A DNA stretch of 64,000 bases from contig NZ_CSTE01000003.1 in NCBI RefSeq assembly GCF_001368915.1, positions 248,001 to 312,000 of the forward strand, written 5' to 3'. Both the position numbers and the translations under genes were made by a program. Position 1 is the stretch's first letter. Every line of letters begins with the position of its first letter. Shown piece after piece: positions 41,609-50,291 of the stretch. The notes beneath the pieces were generated by a model that did not search any database, was not told where the DNA came from, and saw only the letters and a list, made by a program, of their open reading frames with translations. This stretch comes from Haloferax massiliensis. Lineage in GTDB: Archaea > Halobacteriota > Halobacteria > Halobacteriales > Haloferacaceae.

Positions 41609-44328
41609 GCGGCGACCAATCGGTCGCCGACCGACTCCGTTCGCTCCCGCTCACCGGGCGTAACAGGCGGTTCGTCCAGTACCTCATCGTCGGCCTCGTC
41701 GGTATCAGTATCAACGAGGGGTTACTGTTCCTCGTGAGCGGCATCGGCGGCCTCTCGTACGTGATCGGGGGCACGGTCGGTCGGGTAGTGAGCACGTTCG
41801 TCAACTTCGTCATCAACGACCGCTGGACGTGGCGGTCCTACGGGGGCATCGGACACCGGCCGTGGGCGTGGCGGGCGACGAAGTACGGGATGACGCGGCT
41901 CGTCGGTATCGCCATCGGCGTCGTCGCGCTCGTCGCGTTCGTCGAACTCCTCGGACTGCACTACCTCGTGGCCAACGTCGCCGCTATCGGCGTCGGCGCG
42001 CTCTGGGGCTTCACCGCCAGCGACCGATTCGTCTGGCAGGCGAGTCGAGAGGGCGCGGTCGCGGGCGACCTCGATTGGCCCGCGGTGCAGGAGCGACTGG
42101 CGAAGGTCGACAGACCGACGTGGTCCGTCGTGGCCGTCTCGGCCGGGGTGTTCGTCGTGTTCAGCCTCCTCACGGTCCAACTCTACCGGGGTTACTGGAC
42201 GACGGGGTCCGACTTCGGCTCGTACGTCCACATGCTCTCGACGACCCTCGATGGACAGGGATTTCTCATCCACGGGAAGTACCGCGTGAGTCACCCGGAG
42301 GGCTCCTACTGGGGTGCGCACTTCTCGTTGACGCTCCTGTTATTCCTCCCGCTTTTCGCGGTCGTTCGGTCGCCGATGACGCTCCTCGTCGCGAAGTCGT
42401 TCCTCCTCGCGTCCAGCGTGCTGGCCCTCTGGTTCGTCGCCCGAACGCACATCCGGAGCGACCGCCTCGCCGGGGCGGTCGTCCTCTCGTACGCGCTCAA
42501 CCCGTTCCTCTGGTCGGCGTGGCTGTTCGACTTCCAGGAGCAGTCGCTGCTCCCGGTTCTCATCTTCGGCGCGTACTACGCGTACGCCCGCCGCCGATAC
42601 GTCGCGTTCTTGGGCCTTCTCGCGCTCGTACTCCTCACGAACGAGTTCGTCATCTTCATCGTCATCGGCGCGCTCTCCGGCCTCGTCGTCGCGGCGTACC
42701 GCGGCGGCCGACTCGACGACGAGCGCTGGGTGCTCCTCGCCGGCTTCCTGTTCGTCCTGTTCGCGCAGGTGCTCTCCGGGGCGGTCATGGACCGATTCAG
42801 CCTCTACGGCGGTATCCCGATGGCGTCCATCGCCGGCCCGCTCAAGCCGTACGTCGGTCCGCGGGTGGGCGTCGGCGAGCTACTCGCGCTCGGCGTGCGC
42901 GACCCGACGCTCATCGTCAGCGCGCTCGGCGTGAACCTCTCCGACAAGCTGCTCTACTTCGTCGTCTTTCTCGTCCCCGTCGTCTTCCTCTCGCTGAACG
43001 ACGAGGTGTCGGTCGGTGCGCTCGCCCCGTACCTCCTGTTTTCGTGGTTCTTCGCGGGGCGGTCGATTTACTACATGTTCGGCGCGCACTACCCGCTTTA
43101 CCTCCTCCCGTTTCTCTACGTCGGAGCCGTCCGCGTCGTGGGCCGGAGCGCGATTTCGATACCGTCTCAGGAGCTCCTGTTTCGGTTGCTGGCGACCGTC
43201 ATCGCCATCAACATCGTCACGGGAGCCGTCGTCGGGTTCGACCTGAACGTCGTCCCGGTACCGACGCAGAACGAACACACTGAGACGCTCGAACGCGCCA
43301 TCGACGGCATTCCGGCCGACGCGTCGTTGCTCACGCAGAACGATATCTACCCCCACGTCGCGATGCGGCCGAACGCGACCTACGTCGTTCGACCCGATAT
43401 GTTCCACCAGTACCAACTGGAGTACGGGGCTATCACGCCGGAGTACGTCCTCTACGATACCCGCCTCACCGGCCGGCCGTACGACTGGTCGCGGGCCGTT
43501 CAAGCGGCGTTCGGCGACCGCCTCGGAACCGAGTACGGTCTCTATCAGTACCAAGACGGCATCTACGTCTACAAACGGGGCTACAGCGGGCGGATTGCTC
43601 TCATCGACGACGACTACGAGTTCGACGAGCGGTTCGACGCCGGCGAGTTCGAACTCAGTCAGGAGAACGCGCGAGTCGTCGGTGACGACATCGTCGGCAG
43701 CGGGGCGGGCGAGGGCAACCTCTGGTTCGGTCCCTATATCGAACTCCCGCCGGGGAACTACACCGCGACCTACCGCGTGAACGTCGAGAGCACCGGCGAC
43801 GACCCCGTGTTGCGACTGAACGTCGGCGCGGGCCACAACAGCCGGGTCGTCGCCGAGCGGACCGTCGGCGCGACCGACGGTTGGGAGAACGTGACGCTCG
43901 CGTTCACGCTCGACCGACCCACGACGGGCGTCGAGTTCCGCGGGGCACAGGCGGGCGGCAACGGGACGGTTCGGTTCGACGCCGTCCGCGTCGTGCTCCA
44001 GTCGACCGACTACGAAACCGGCGGCCCGGGGAACGGAACGACCGCAGCGGGAAGCGCGGTGCCTCCCGAGCTGTGGATGGAACTGAACTCGGTCCCGGCC
44101 GAGGACGACCCGTCCGTCGACGCGAACGAAAGCGACGCCGACGTGAACGCGAACGAAAGCGACGCCGAAACTGACGATACCGGTCCCGCCGAGACAGGCG
44201 GGTCCGGCGTGGCTCGACTGGCGGCGTTTCCCGCGGGGCTGACCACCGGTCCGCCACCTGCGTCCCCCGCTCGCCCGTCACGAATCGACAGCGACCGCGC
44301 ACCGTCCGCCGAGGTATCCGACGAATGA
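41605..44328 (+). CDS. GtrA domain fused to DUF2079 membrane protein with beta-rich tail
   Basis: A protein of 907 residues with three parts. Residues about 20-145 form a GtrA-like four-helix domain (RFVQYLIVGLVGISINEGLL, TFVNFVINDRWTW, GFTASDRFVW) thought to flip lipid-linked sugars. Residues about 170-690 are a DUF2079 polytopic region with GSYWGAHFSLTLLL and FQEQSLLPVLIFGAYYA, resembling GT-C-type glycan enzymes. Residues about 700-830 are a beta-sandwich (PGNYTATYRVNVEST) like a carbohydrate-binding module. The tail repeats DANESDAD/NANESDAE and is disordered. It overlaps both neighbours (ATGA). The fusion supports flipping and outside sugar transfer by one chain. Confidence 0.85.
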   Translation: MSGDQSVADRLRSLPLTGRNRRFVQYLIVGLVGISINEGLLFLVSGIGGLSYVIGGTVGRVVSTFVNFVINDRWTWRSYGGIGHRPWAWRATKYGMTRLVGIAIGVVALVAFVELLGLHYLVANVAAIGVGALWGFTASDRFVWQASREGAVAGDLDWPAVQERLAKVDRPTWSVVAVSAGVFVVFSLLTVQLYRGYWTTGSDFGSYVHMLSTTLDGQGFLIHGKYRVSHPEGSYWGAHFSLTLLLFLPLFAVVRSPMTLLVAKSFLLASSVLALWFVARTHIRSDRLAGAVVLSYALNPFLWSAWLFDFQEQSLLPVLIFGAYYAYARRRYVAFLGLLALVLLTNEFVIFIVIGALSGLVVAAYRGGRLDDERWVLLAGFLFVLFAQVLSGAVMDRFSLYGGIPMASIAGPLKPYVGPRVGVGELLALGVRDPTLIVSALGVNLSDKLLYFVVFLVPVVFLSLNDEVSVGALAPYLLFSWFFAGRSIYYMFGAHYPLYLLPFLYVGAVRVVGRSAISIPSQELLFRLLATVIAINIVTGAVVGFDLNVVPVPTQNEHTETLERAIDGIPADASLLTQNDIYPHVAMRPNATYVVRPDMFHQYQLEYGAITPEYVLYDTRLTGRPYDWSRAVQAAFGDRLGTEYGLYQYQDGIYVYKRGYSGRIALIDDDYEFDERFDAGEFELSQENARVVGDDIVGSGAGEGNLWFGPYIELPPGNYTATYRVNVESTGDDPVLRLNVGAGHNSRVVAERTVGATDGWENVTLAFTLDRPTTGVEFRGAQAGGNGTVRFDAVRVVLQSTDYETGGPGNGTTAAGSAVPPELWMELNSVPAEDDPSVDANESDADVNANESDAETDDTGPAETGGSGVARLAAFPAGLTTGPPPASPARPSRIDSDRAPSAEVSDE

Positions 44329-45677
44329 AAACGCTACTCATCACCGTCGACGCGTGGCGCGCCAGCCACGCGTCGTTCATGCCGAACAGCACAGCGTCAC
44401 GAACGCCGGCCCTGGAGTCGCTCGCCGAGCGCGGCGCGGTCTTCACGCAGGCCGTCAGCCACGGCCCGGCGACGCCGTACGCGTTTCCGGCGCTGTTGAC
44501 ATCGACGTATCCGCTCGATTTCGGGGGGTACGAGCGGATTCGAGAGGACCGGACGCTCCTGAGCGAACGGCTCGCCGACGCCGGATACACCTGTACCGGG
44601 ATTCACGCGAACCCGTGGCTCGGCGAGAGATACGGCTACGCGCGCGGCTACGAGAGCTACCGCGATGTCGGGGCGTTCAGTTCCCCGACGCTCGATAGCG
44701 GCCGGGAGTTCCTTATCAACCGATTCGGCCTCGACCACCCGGTGTACCGGGCGGCACAGTACCTGTTCCGGTTCGGCAGTGCCCCGCTGTACCGCCTTCG
44801 CGGCGGGGCCGACGAGGTGTCGCTGGCGCGGCGAGCGCTCGCCGATGCGCCGGCGGACAGTTTCGTCTGGGTCCACCTCCTCGACCCGCACGCTCCCTAC
44901 ACGCCGCCGAAGCGACACCGCGAGGCCGTCGGCGTCCGGTTGGGTCGGTCGTCGGCAACCCAGTTGACGACGCGGGCGCAACACGCCCCGGACAGCCTCA
45001 GCGAACGGGAACGCGAGTTGGTTCGCAAACTCTACGACGCCTCGGTCCGGCACGCGGACGAGCGCGTCGGAGCGCTCCTCTCGGAGGTCGGCGACGACGC
45101 GCTCGTCGTCGTCACGGCCGACCACGGCGAGGCGCTCTTCGAGCACGGACAGGTCGGTCACGAACCCGCGCTGTACGACGAGTTGGTTCACGTCCCGCTT
45201 TTGATTCGCCCGCCCGCGAGCGGAATCGCCGGCCCGCTCGTCGTCGACACGCAGGTCAGACACGTCGACATCGCGCCCACCGTCCTCGATTACGCCGGCG
45301 TCGACGCCCCGTCGTCGTTCAGGGGGCGGTCGCTCCGGCCCGCAATCGAGGGGAGGGCGATTCCGGAACGACCGGCCGTGACGGAAGTCGCGTCGACCCG
45401 GCAGACGCCCGGTCGCATCGACGAGTCCGCGTTACAGATCGGCGTCAGACTGCCCACGCACAAACTCATTTCGCGGGGAGACGAACTGTACGGGTTCGAC
45501 CTGCAGGCCGACGCGGGTGAACTCGCCCCGATTCCGAACCCCGAGGGTGCCGACTGGCGGCCGCTGCACCGTCAGCTACGCGAGCGCCGCGACGCCATCG
45601 ACTTCACCGGGACGGTCGCCGCCGAGCGCGACGCGGCCGTCGAGGAGCGACTCCGCGAACTCGGCTATCTCGACTGA
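44325..45677 (+). CDS. sulfatase-like alkaline phosphatase superfamily enzyme
   Basis: A protein of 450 residues without signal peptide. ITVDAWRASHASFM supplies the first metal Asp8 and VVVTADHGEALFEHGQVGHE the second metal His/Asp set. The nucleophile region HGPATPYAFPALLTSTYP has Thr (about 50) where classic sulfatases have the Cys/Ser of CxPxR, so it cannot be a formylglycine sulfatase. It is closer to phospho-/sulfo-transferring members. Its C-terminal ERLRELGYLD is common in haloarchaeal sulfatases of surface-glycan loci. It is the last gene of the operon begun at 39690. Confidence 0.88.
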   Translation: MKTLLITVDAWRASHASFMPNSTASRTPALESLAERGAVFTQAVSHGPATPYAFPALLTSTYPLDFGGYERIREDRTLLSERLADAGYTCTGIHANPWLGERYGYARGYESYRDVGAFSSPTLDSGREFLINRFGLDHPVYRAAQYLFRFGSAPLYRLRGGADEVSLARRALADAPADSFVWVHLLDPHAPYTPPKRHREAVGVRLGRSSATQLTTRAQHAPDSLSERERELVRKLYDASVRHADERVGALLSEVGDDALVVVTADHGEALFEHGQVGHEPALYDELVHVPLLIRPPASGIAGPLVVDTQVRHVDIAPTVLDYAGVDAPSSFRGRSLRPAIEGRAIPERPAVTEVASTRQTPGRIDESALQIGVRLPTHKLISRGDELYGFDLQADAGELAPIPNPEGADWRPLHRQLRERRDAIDFTGTVAAERDAAVEERLRELGYLD

Positions 45678-46127
45678 CCCGCTCTGTGTCCCGTGGGGTC
45701 GCCCGGCGAGCGCGTGGCTCGGCCCGCGTTCGCCCCCATCTCGTGCGAAGACGACGGCCACTCACGGGACCCCACATATTGTGACAATCAACTACCAAAC
45801 TCATTATTAATAGTAAATTTATGTTGTATATATACCATATGATACTCGAACTGAGTCGTTCTACAGAGTCTGACCAGACGACGTCAGTCGCGGATATCGA
45901 GCGTCGAGATTTGACCGAGATACGAGGCGGAACGTCGGCGGCGGGGACGGCATCATTGGCCGGTTGTGCGGGCGAGGCGGTGACGGTGTTCGCCGAGCCC
46001 GCACACCCGTACGCGCGGGCGCTTCTGTCGGGCATCCTCAGTCCAGACCCGTCGGCGTCGGCGGCGGAGAGACAGAAGCGCTGTCCGCTGTCCGAGGCTT
46101 TTTCTCGCCGCGTAATGCACAGTCGTC
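45678..46127. other. 450-base interval holding an ABC-operon deletion scar
   Basis: The interval has an AT-rich centre at 45775-45840 (TATTAATAGTAAATTTATGTTGTATATATACC) that looks like a strong promoter. It is followed by the chimeric relic at 45839-46090. The TATA box is likely that of the lost binding-protein gene. Confidence 0.5.
45839..46090 (+). pseudogene. in-frame scar: N-terminus of a peptide-binding lipoprotein joined to the C-terminus of an OppF/DppF ATPase
   Basis: The frame reads VADIERRDLTEIRGGTSAAG and TASLAGCAG, a Tat signal with lipobox as found on dipeptide-binding proteins. It then passes without a break into GEAVTVFAEPAHPYARALLSG and ILSPDPS. The latter is the hallmark C-terminal segment of oligopeptide-importer ATPases ('vF--P-HPYt-aLLsa-p-pdp'). 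Binding-protein and OppF-type genes normally sit at opposite ends of one operon, so the join records deletion of everything between. The frame stays open to 46216, but the part after about 46090 overlaps the next gene and is meaningless. Confidence 0.75.
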
Positions 46128-46931
46128 ATGGACGCAGACCCCCGCGAAGCAGTCGCAGTCGCCGCCGCGGAAGTGGGAGCAGAGCACGCGTCGGCGCGGT
46201 TCAGGACCGAACTTGACATCGAACAGAAGGACGACGAAATCGACCTCGTGACCGAGGTCGACCGCGAGACGCAACGGCGGGTCATCGCGGAGATTCGAGA
46301 GCGGTTCCCCGACGACGCGGTCGTCGGCGAGGAGGAAGACGAACTGAAGACCGTCCCCGAGTCGGGCTACGCGTGGATTATCGACCCGATAGACGGGACG
46401 CAAAACTACACGCGGGGGGCCCGCGAGTGGGTGACGAGCGTCGCCGTCGTCGAAGACCAGACGCCGATTGCGGCGGTGAACGTCTCCCCCGAGACGGGCG
46501 ACACGTACGTCGCCACGGAGGCGCGAGTCGAGCGGAACGGACGGCCCATCTCGGTCAACGACGAACCGAACACCAGCGCCTTTCTCGTCTCCTCGACGCT
46601 TCGGTACCGGGAGGGTGACAGACCGGGAATCGAACGGCTTTCGGGGGACGTCTTCGGGACGTTCGGGGAGATGCGGAAGCTCGGAACGACGCAGCTAACG
46701 CTTTCGAGACTCGCCGACGGCTCGATAGACGCCGTCATCGGACTCGACGAGCATCCGAACGCGTGGGACACCGTCGCCGGAGCCTACCTCGTCGAGCGCG
46801 CGGGCGGGATAGTAACCGACATTCACGGGAACGGGTGGGGACCGGGGCAGCCCGGCCTCGTCGCGTCCAACGGGCGCGCACACGACGAGGTACTCGACGC
46901 GGCGCAGGCGGCGTTCGAGGCGACGCGATAG
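46128..46931 (+). CDS. inositol monophosphatase / FBPase-IV-like sugar phosphatase
   Basis: A protein of 267 residues. Metal-binding residues are visible: GEEE at 67-70, DPIDGT at 86-91 and WDTVAG near residue 213 (usually WDxAAG). DLVTEVDRETQRRVIAEI matches the family's start of the fold. Archaeal members dephosphorylate myo-inositol-1-phosphate, fructose-1,6-bisphosphate or PAP-like substrates, and the sequence alone does not decide. An N-terminal DADPREAVAVAAAEVGAEHAS helix is usual. It is monocistronic. Confidence 0.9.
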   Translation: MDADPREAVAVAAAEVGAEHASARFRTELDIEQKDDEIDLVTEVDRETQRRVIAEIRERFPDDAVVGEEEDELKTVPESGYAWIIDPIDGTQNYTRGAREWVTSVAVVEDQTPIAAVNVSPETGDTYVATEARVERNGRPISVNDEPNTSAFLVSSTLRYREGDRPGIERLSGDVFGTFGEMRKLGTTQLTLSRLADGSIDAVIGLDEHPNAWDTVAGAYLVERAGGIVTDIHGNGWGPGQPGLVASNGRAHDEVLDAAQAAFEATR

Positions 46932-47616
46932 CGGCGTCAACGCTCCGGCGTCTACGACAACCGCCCGTGGCGGCGTGACCGTGACCAACCGAATTACACA
47001 GTTACGCCTGTAATGGGGCGGGAGAGCGAGCGGGCCGAGGACGACAGCGGCGGCAAGAGAGCGACGACAGCAGCGGGACGATGCCGGCCGACCGTGGCGA
47101 CACCTCAGTTCCGTTATGAATCGGTGCGAAGGGGACGCGCGGTGAATCGACGACGAACGAACACCACGGCGACGGCGCGTCAGCGGACTGGACGGGGGAC
47201 GAGTCGGGGGGAGTCTCCGGTCGCAGAGGTTACTTAAACGTTCACGCGTCCAAAAATCTAGTCGAAAGCGGTCGTTTCGGGCGCTCGTTCGCCCCTGAAA
47301 CCCGATTTCGCGCGACTCGGGACAGGCGGCGTTCCTCGCTTCCGAATACGTATATACAGACGAGCCGAGACGCCCGCCGAGGAACGGATAATTCCAATCT
47401 CGGTGCTTCGTAATCAGCTTAGAGTCGCGTGTTAACTATTGTCACACTCGGCGATTGCTGATAAATGTTCGACCCTGCGGAACGGTCAGATGGCAGATGA
47501 GTCGGGGCGATTCGTTCACAAGCGAGCGCCCAGTTCGAGCGTCGCCGTCGCCGGTCGGCACGACGGCAGCCTCGAACGGAGGTACAGCTTTAACCCCTGA
47601 CCGTTGACTCCCCTCC
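46932..47616. other. 685-base intergenic region
   Basis: No gene is supported. TATA-like stretches occur at 47223-47232 (TACTTAAACG) and 47348-47355 (ACGTATATAC), but no credible frame follows either. The CTTTAACC box at 47588-47595 serves the IclR gene, whose ATG is about 25 bases on. The reverse-strand frame here is a shadow of that gene. Confidence 0.35.
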
Positions 47617-48414
47617 ATGAATAGACACGACCCGTCCGGCGTGCTCAAGACGACCGCCGCCTCGCTGGCGCTCGTCGATCACATCCTCGAACTGGAGGGG
47701 GCGACGATGAGCGAGCTGGTCGAGGCGACGGGCCTCGCGAAGAGCACGGTCCACGCTCACCTCAAGACGCTCGCCGAGTACGGCTACGTCGTGAACGTCG
47801 ACAACGAGTACCACCTCGGGGCGAAGTTCTGCCACCTCGGCGACTACGTCAGGACGCGCAAGGAGTACTACCGCGTCGCGCAGGAGACCGTCTCGTGGCT
47901 CGACAGCGAGTCGTCGATGGACGCGGACTTCGCGGTCGAAGAACACGGTCGCATCGTCTCGTTGTACGGCGACCTCGAATTCGCGAACTCTCCGCGGTTT
48001 CTCATCGACGGCAGTCCGTTCCACGTCCACACGACGTGTTCCGGCAAGGCGATTATCGCCGAGTACCCGGAGACGCGGGTGCGGGAAATCATCGACCGGT
48101 GGGGGCTTCCGGCGGCGACGGACGACTCCATCACGACCGAGGACGAGCTGTTCGCGGAGCTGGCGACCGTCCGCGAGCGGGGGTACGCCGAGAACAGCGG
48201 CGAGGCGGTCGAGGGGTTTTGGGCCATCGGGAAGGCCGTAAAGTCGCCGCGCGGCGAGGTGTACGGGTCGCTGAACCTGAGCGGCCCGGCGTACGTCGTC
48301 GACGAGGAGACGCGGGCGACGCAGGTGGAACTGCTCGAACGCGCCGCCGAGCGGTTCGAACAGGGCGTCGCGGAACTGTACCAGACCCAAGCGAGCGAGC
48401 CGAACGAAGAGTGA
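47617..48414 (+). CDS. IclR-family transcriptional regulator
   Basis: A protein of 265 residues. The N-terminal winged helix (about 8-75) has LALVDHILELEGATMSELVEAT and the recognition helix AKSTVHAHLKTLAEYGYV. The C-terminal GAF-like effector domain has FHVHTTCSGKAIIAEYPETRV, matching the IclR 'H-t-a-GkaiLA' core, and GYAENSGEAVEGFWAIG. Its TATA box position implies a leaderless message. It lies tail-to-tail with the AOR gene. IclR proteins often control an adjoining catabolic gene set, so the AOR/aminotransferase/BCCT cluster is the likely target. Confidence 0.9.
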   Translation: MNRHDPSGVLKTTAASLALVDHILELEGATMSELVEATGLAKSTVHAHLKTLAEYGYVVNVDNEYHLGAKFCHLGDYVRTRKEYYRVAQETVSWLDSESSMDADFAVEEHGRIVSLYGDLEFANSPRFLIDGSPFHVHTTCSGKAIIAEYPETRVREIIDRWGLPAATDDSITTEDELFAELATVRERGYAENSGEAVEGFWAIGKAVKSPRGEVYGSLNLSGPAYVVDEETRATQVELLERAAERFEQGVAELYQTQASEPNEE

Positions 48415-48465
48415 AAACGAGAGGGCGAGAGAGGCGGTGAATCCGTCGGGCGGTACTCGGACGCG

Positions 48466-50133
48466 TTACGCCGGGACGTTTCCGGACGGAACGACGCCGT
48501 CGTCAGTCCAGCCGCGACGCTCGTAGTACGCTTCGAGCGCCGCCTCGAACCCGTCTAACTCGTCGGCGTACGGGAGCGTGTCGTCGCCGCGGTCGAAGCC
48601 GCGCTGGTTGTTGAAGTGCCGTTCGAGCGTGACGATGCGGTCGCCGACCGCCAGCAGGTCCTCGAAGTCGGCACCGAACAGCATCTCGTAGCGCTCGGGG
48701 GTCATGAAGTCCCGCGAGAACTTGCAGACGATGCCGCTGTCGTTGAGCGCCATCTGGTTTTCCTTCTCGATGAGGCGCTTGGGCTTGCCCTCGAACCCCT
48801 CCGGCGGGTAGGCGTCGTCTTTACCCACCAGCGGGTACTCCTGGGAGTAGAACACCGCGTACATGTGGTCCGCGCCGCGGTTGGCGACGGCGTACGACAG
48901 GCCCTGTCCGTGGAGGACGCGCCCCTCGTGGGCGGCGAAGTCCATCCCCTTGACCGTCCAGTTCTCCACCCCGAGGTCGTCGTGGACGCGGGCGATTCCC
49001 TCCGCGAGGTCGTCGCCGACGCCCTCCCGGAGCGCGATTTTCTCCACGAGGTCGTGGATGAGGTCGGTGTTGCCGAACTCGTCTTCGCTGGCGAGGTAGG
49101 CCGCGACGGTGTTGCCGGCCGAGATGGCGTCGAGGCCGTAGCGGTCGCACAGCTCGTTCGACTTCATCACCTCGACGATGTCGTCGACGCCGGAGTTCGA
49201 CCCGAACGCCATGGTGACTTCGAACTCGGGGCCCTCGGTCTCGACGCCCGCTTCCTCGTCTCTCGTTGGGAGCTTACACGCGAACGCGCAGGCCGAGCAG
49301 GTTCCCTTCTTGTACTTCTTCTCCTCGACGGCGTCGCCGTTGATACCCTCCGCGCCCTCGAAGTGGCGCTCGGAGAAGTAGTACGACGGGAGCCCGTCCA
49401 TCTCGTTTGCGAGGTCCAGCACGGCGACCGTCCCCTGACGCTTCATGATGTGGTCGTCGGTGGCGGCCTCGCGGTGAATCTCCATCTGCGACGACGGAAT
49501 CTCGATGTCCGGCGCAGAGTCGCCGCCGAAGGTGAGCGCCTTCACGTTCTTCGACCCGAGGACCGCGCCGAGACCGCCGCGGCCGAACGCGCGCTCCTCG
49601 CTCGTCATGATAGAGGCGAAGCGCACGAGGTTCTCGCCGGCGGGGCCGACGACCATCGTCCGGTCGGCCTCGATGCCGTGTTCGTCGTCGAGGTACGCGA
49701 CCGTCTCGGGGACCGTCGCGCCGGCGAGGTCCGGGACGGCCTCGAACTCGACGCCCTCGTCGGTGACGTGGAGGACGACCAGTTCGTCGCTCGTGCCCGT
49801 CAGTTCGACCGCCGAGTAGCCCGCGTCCGCGAAGTTCCGCGAGACGAACCCGCCGGCGTTCGACGAGCAGAGGCCGCCGGTCAAAGGCGAGACGCTGGTG
49901 CAGTTCGTCCGGCCGGTGAAGCTCATGTTCGACGCCTGCATCGGGCCGGTACTGAAGTAGACCCGGTTGTCCGGGCTGAACGGGTCCACGTCGAAGGGAA
50001 CGCGCTCGTGGGCGAGTCGGGTGGCCACCCCGCGTCCGCCGACGTAGGATTCGAGAATCCCGTCGATGTCTTCCGTCCGACTCGTCTCGTCTCCCAAGTC
50101 GACCGTGAGAAGCGGACCTTTCGAGTGTAACAT
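48466..50133 (-). CDS. aor: tungsten-type aldehyde ferredoxin oxidoreductase
   Basis: A protein of 555 residues, slightly shorter than the usual 600-620. The N-terminal domain shows VDLGDETSRTEDI, SYVGGRGVATRL and FSTGPMQASNMSFTGRTN, the bis-pterin-binding part. The 4Fe-4S cluster ligands are Cys279-x2-Cys282-x3-Cys286 (CSACAFACK) and Cys470 (SGIVCKFS). It oxidises an aldehyde to the acid with reduction of ferredoxin. It lies divergently from a class-III aminotransferase gene, whose product aldehyde could be its substrate. Ferredoxin-linked AOR enzymes need tungsten or molybdenum cofactor. Confidence 0.95.
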   Translation of the reverse strand: MLHSKGPLLTVDLGDETSRTEDIDGILESYVGGRGVATRLAHERVPFDVDPFSPDNRVYFSTGPMQASNMSFTGRTNCTSVSPLTGGLCSSNAGGFVSRNFADAGYSAVELTGTSDELVVLHVTDEGVEFEAVPDLAGATVPETVAYLDDEHGIEADRTMVVGPAGENLVRFASIMTSEERAFGRGGLGAVLGSKNVKALTFGGDSAPDIEIPSSQMEIHREAATDDHIMKRQGTVAVLDLANEMDGLPSYYFSERHFEGAEGINGDAVEEKKYKKGTCSACAFACKLPTRDEEAGVETEGPEFEVTMAFGSNSGVDDIVEVMKSNELCDRYGLDAISAGNTVAAYLASEDEFGNTDLIHDLVEKIALREGVGDDLAEGIARVHDDLGVENWTVKGMDFAAHEGRVLHGQGLSYAVANRGADHMYAVFYSQEYPLVGKDDAYPPEGFEGKPKRLIEKENQMALNDSGIVCKFSRDFMTPERYEMLFGADFEDLLAVGDRIVTLERHFNNQRGFDRGDDTLPYADELDGFEAALEAYYERRGWTDDGVVPSGNVPA

Positions 50134-50208
50134 TGGAAAAAGAAGGAGTTGCCTCGCACAAATCCATTGTGGTTACTGTCGTGTCGCTAACCAAACCACC
50201 ACGGGAAG

Positions 50209-50224
50209 CCGGTTCCGAAACCGG
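50209..50224. repeat. inverted repeat CCGGTT-CCGA-AACCGG between divergent genes
   Basis: A perfect palindrome with six-base arms and a four-base centre in the 158-base gap between the aor and aminotransferase starts. It is about 40 bases upstream of the TATA box of the aminotransferase gene, which suits a shared activator or repressor site, for example for the IclR protein. Confidence 0.5.
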
Positions 50225-50258
50225 ATACTGTGTACGTTATCAATAGGAATCGTGGACA

Positions 50259-50270
50259 AATTATTTATGA
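50259..50270 (+). promoter_or_regulatory. TATA box deciding the aminotransferase start
   Basis: AATTATTTATG is centred near 50264. A start site 25-28 bases on falls at about 50290, just before the ATG at 50292, so the message is leaderless there. The in-frame ATG at 50280 would lie upstream of the transcript start. Confidence 0.5.
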
Positions 50271-50291
50271 CTGTTCTACATGGGTGGAGGT

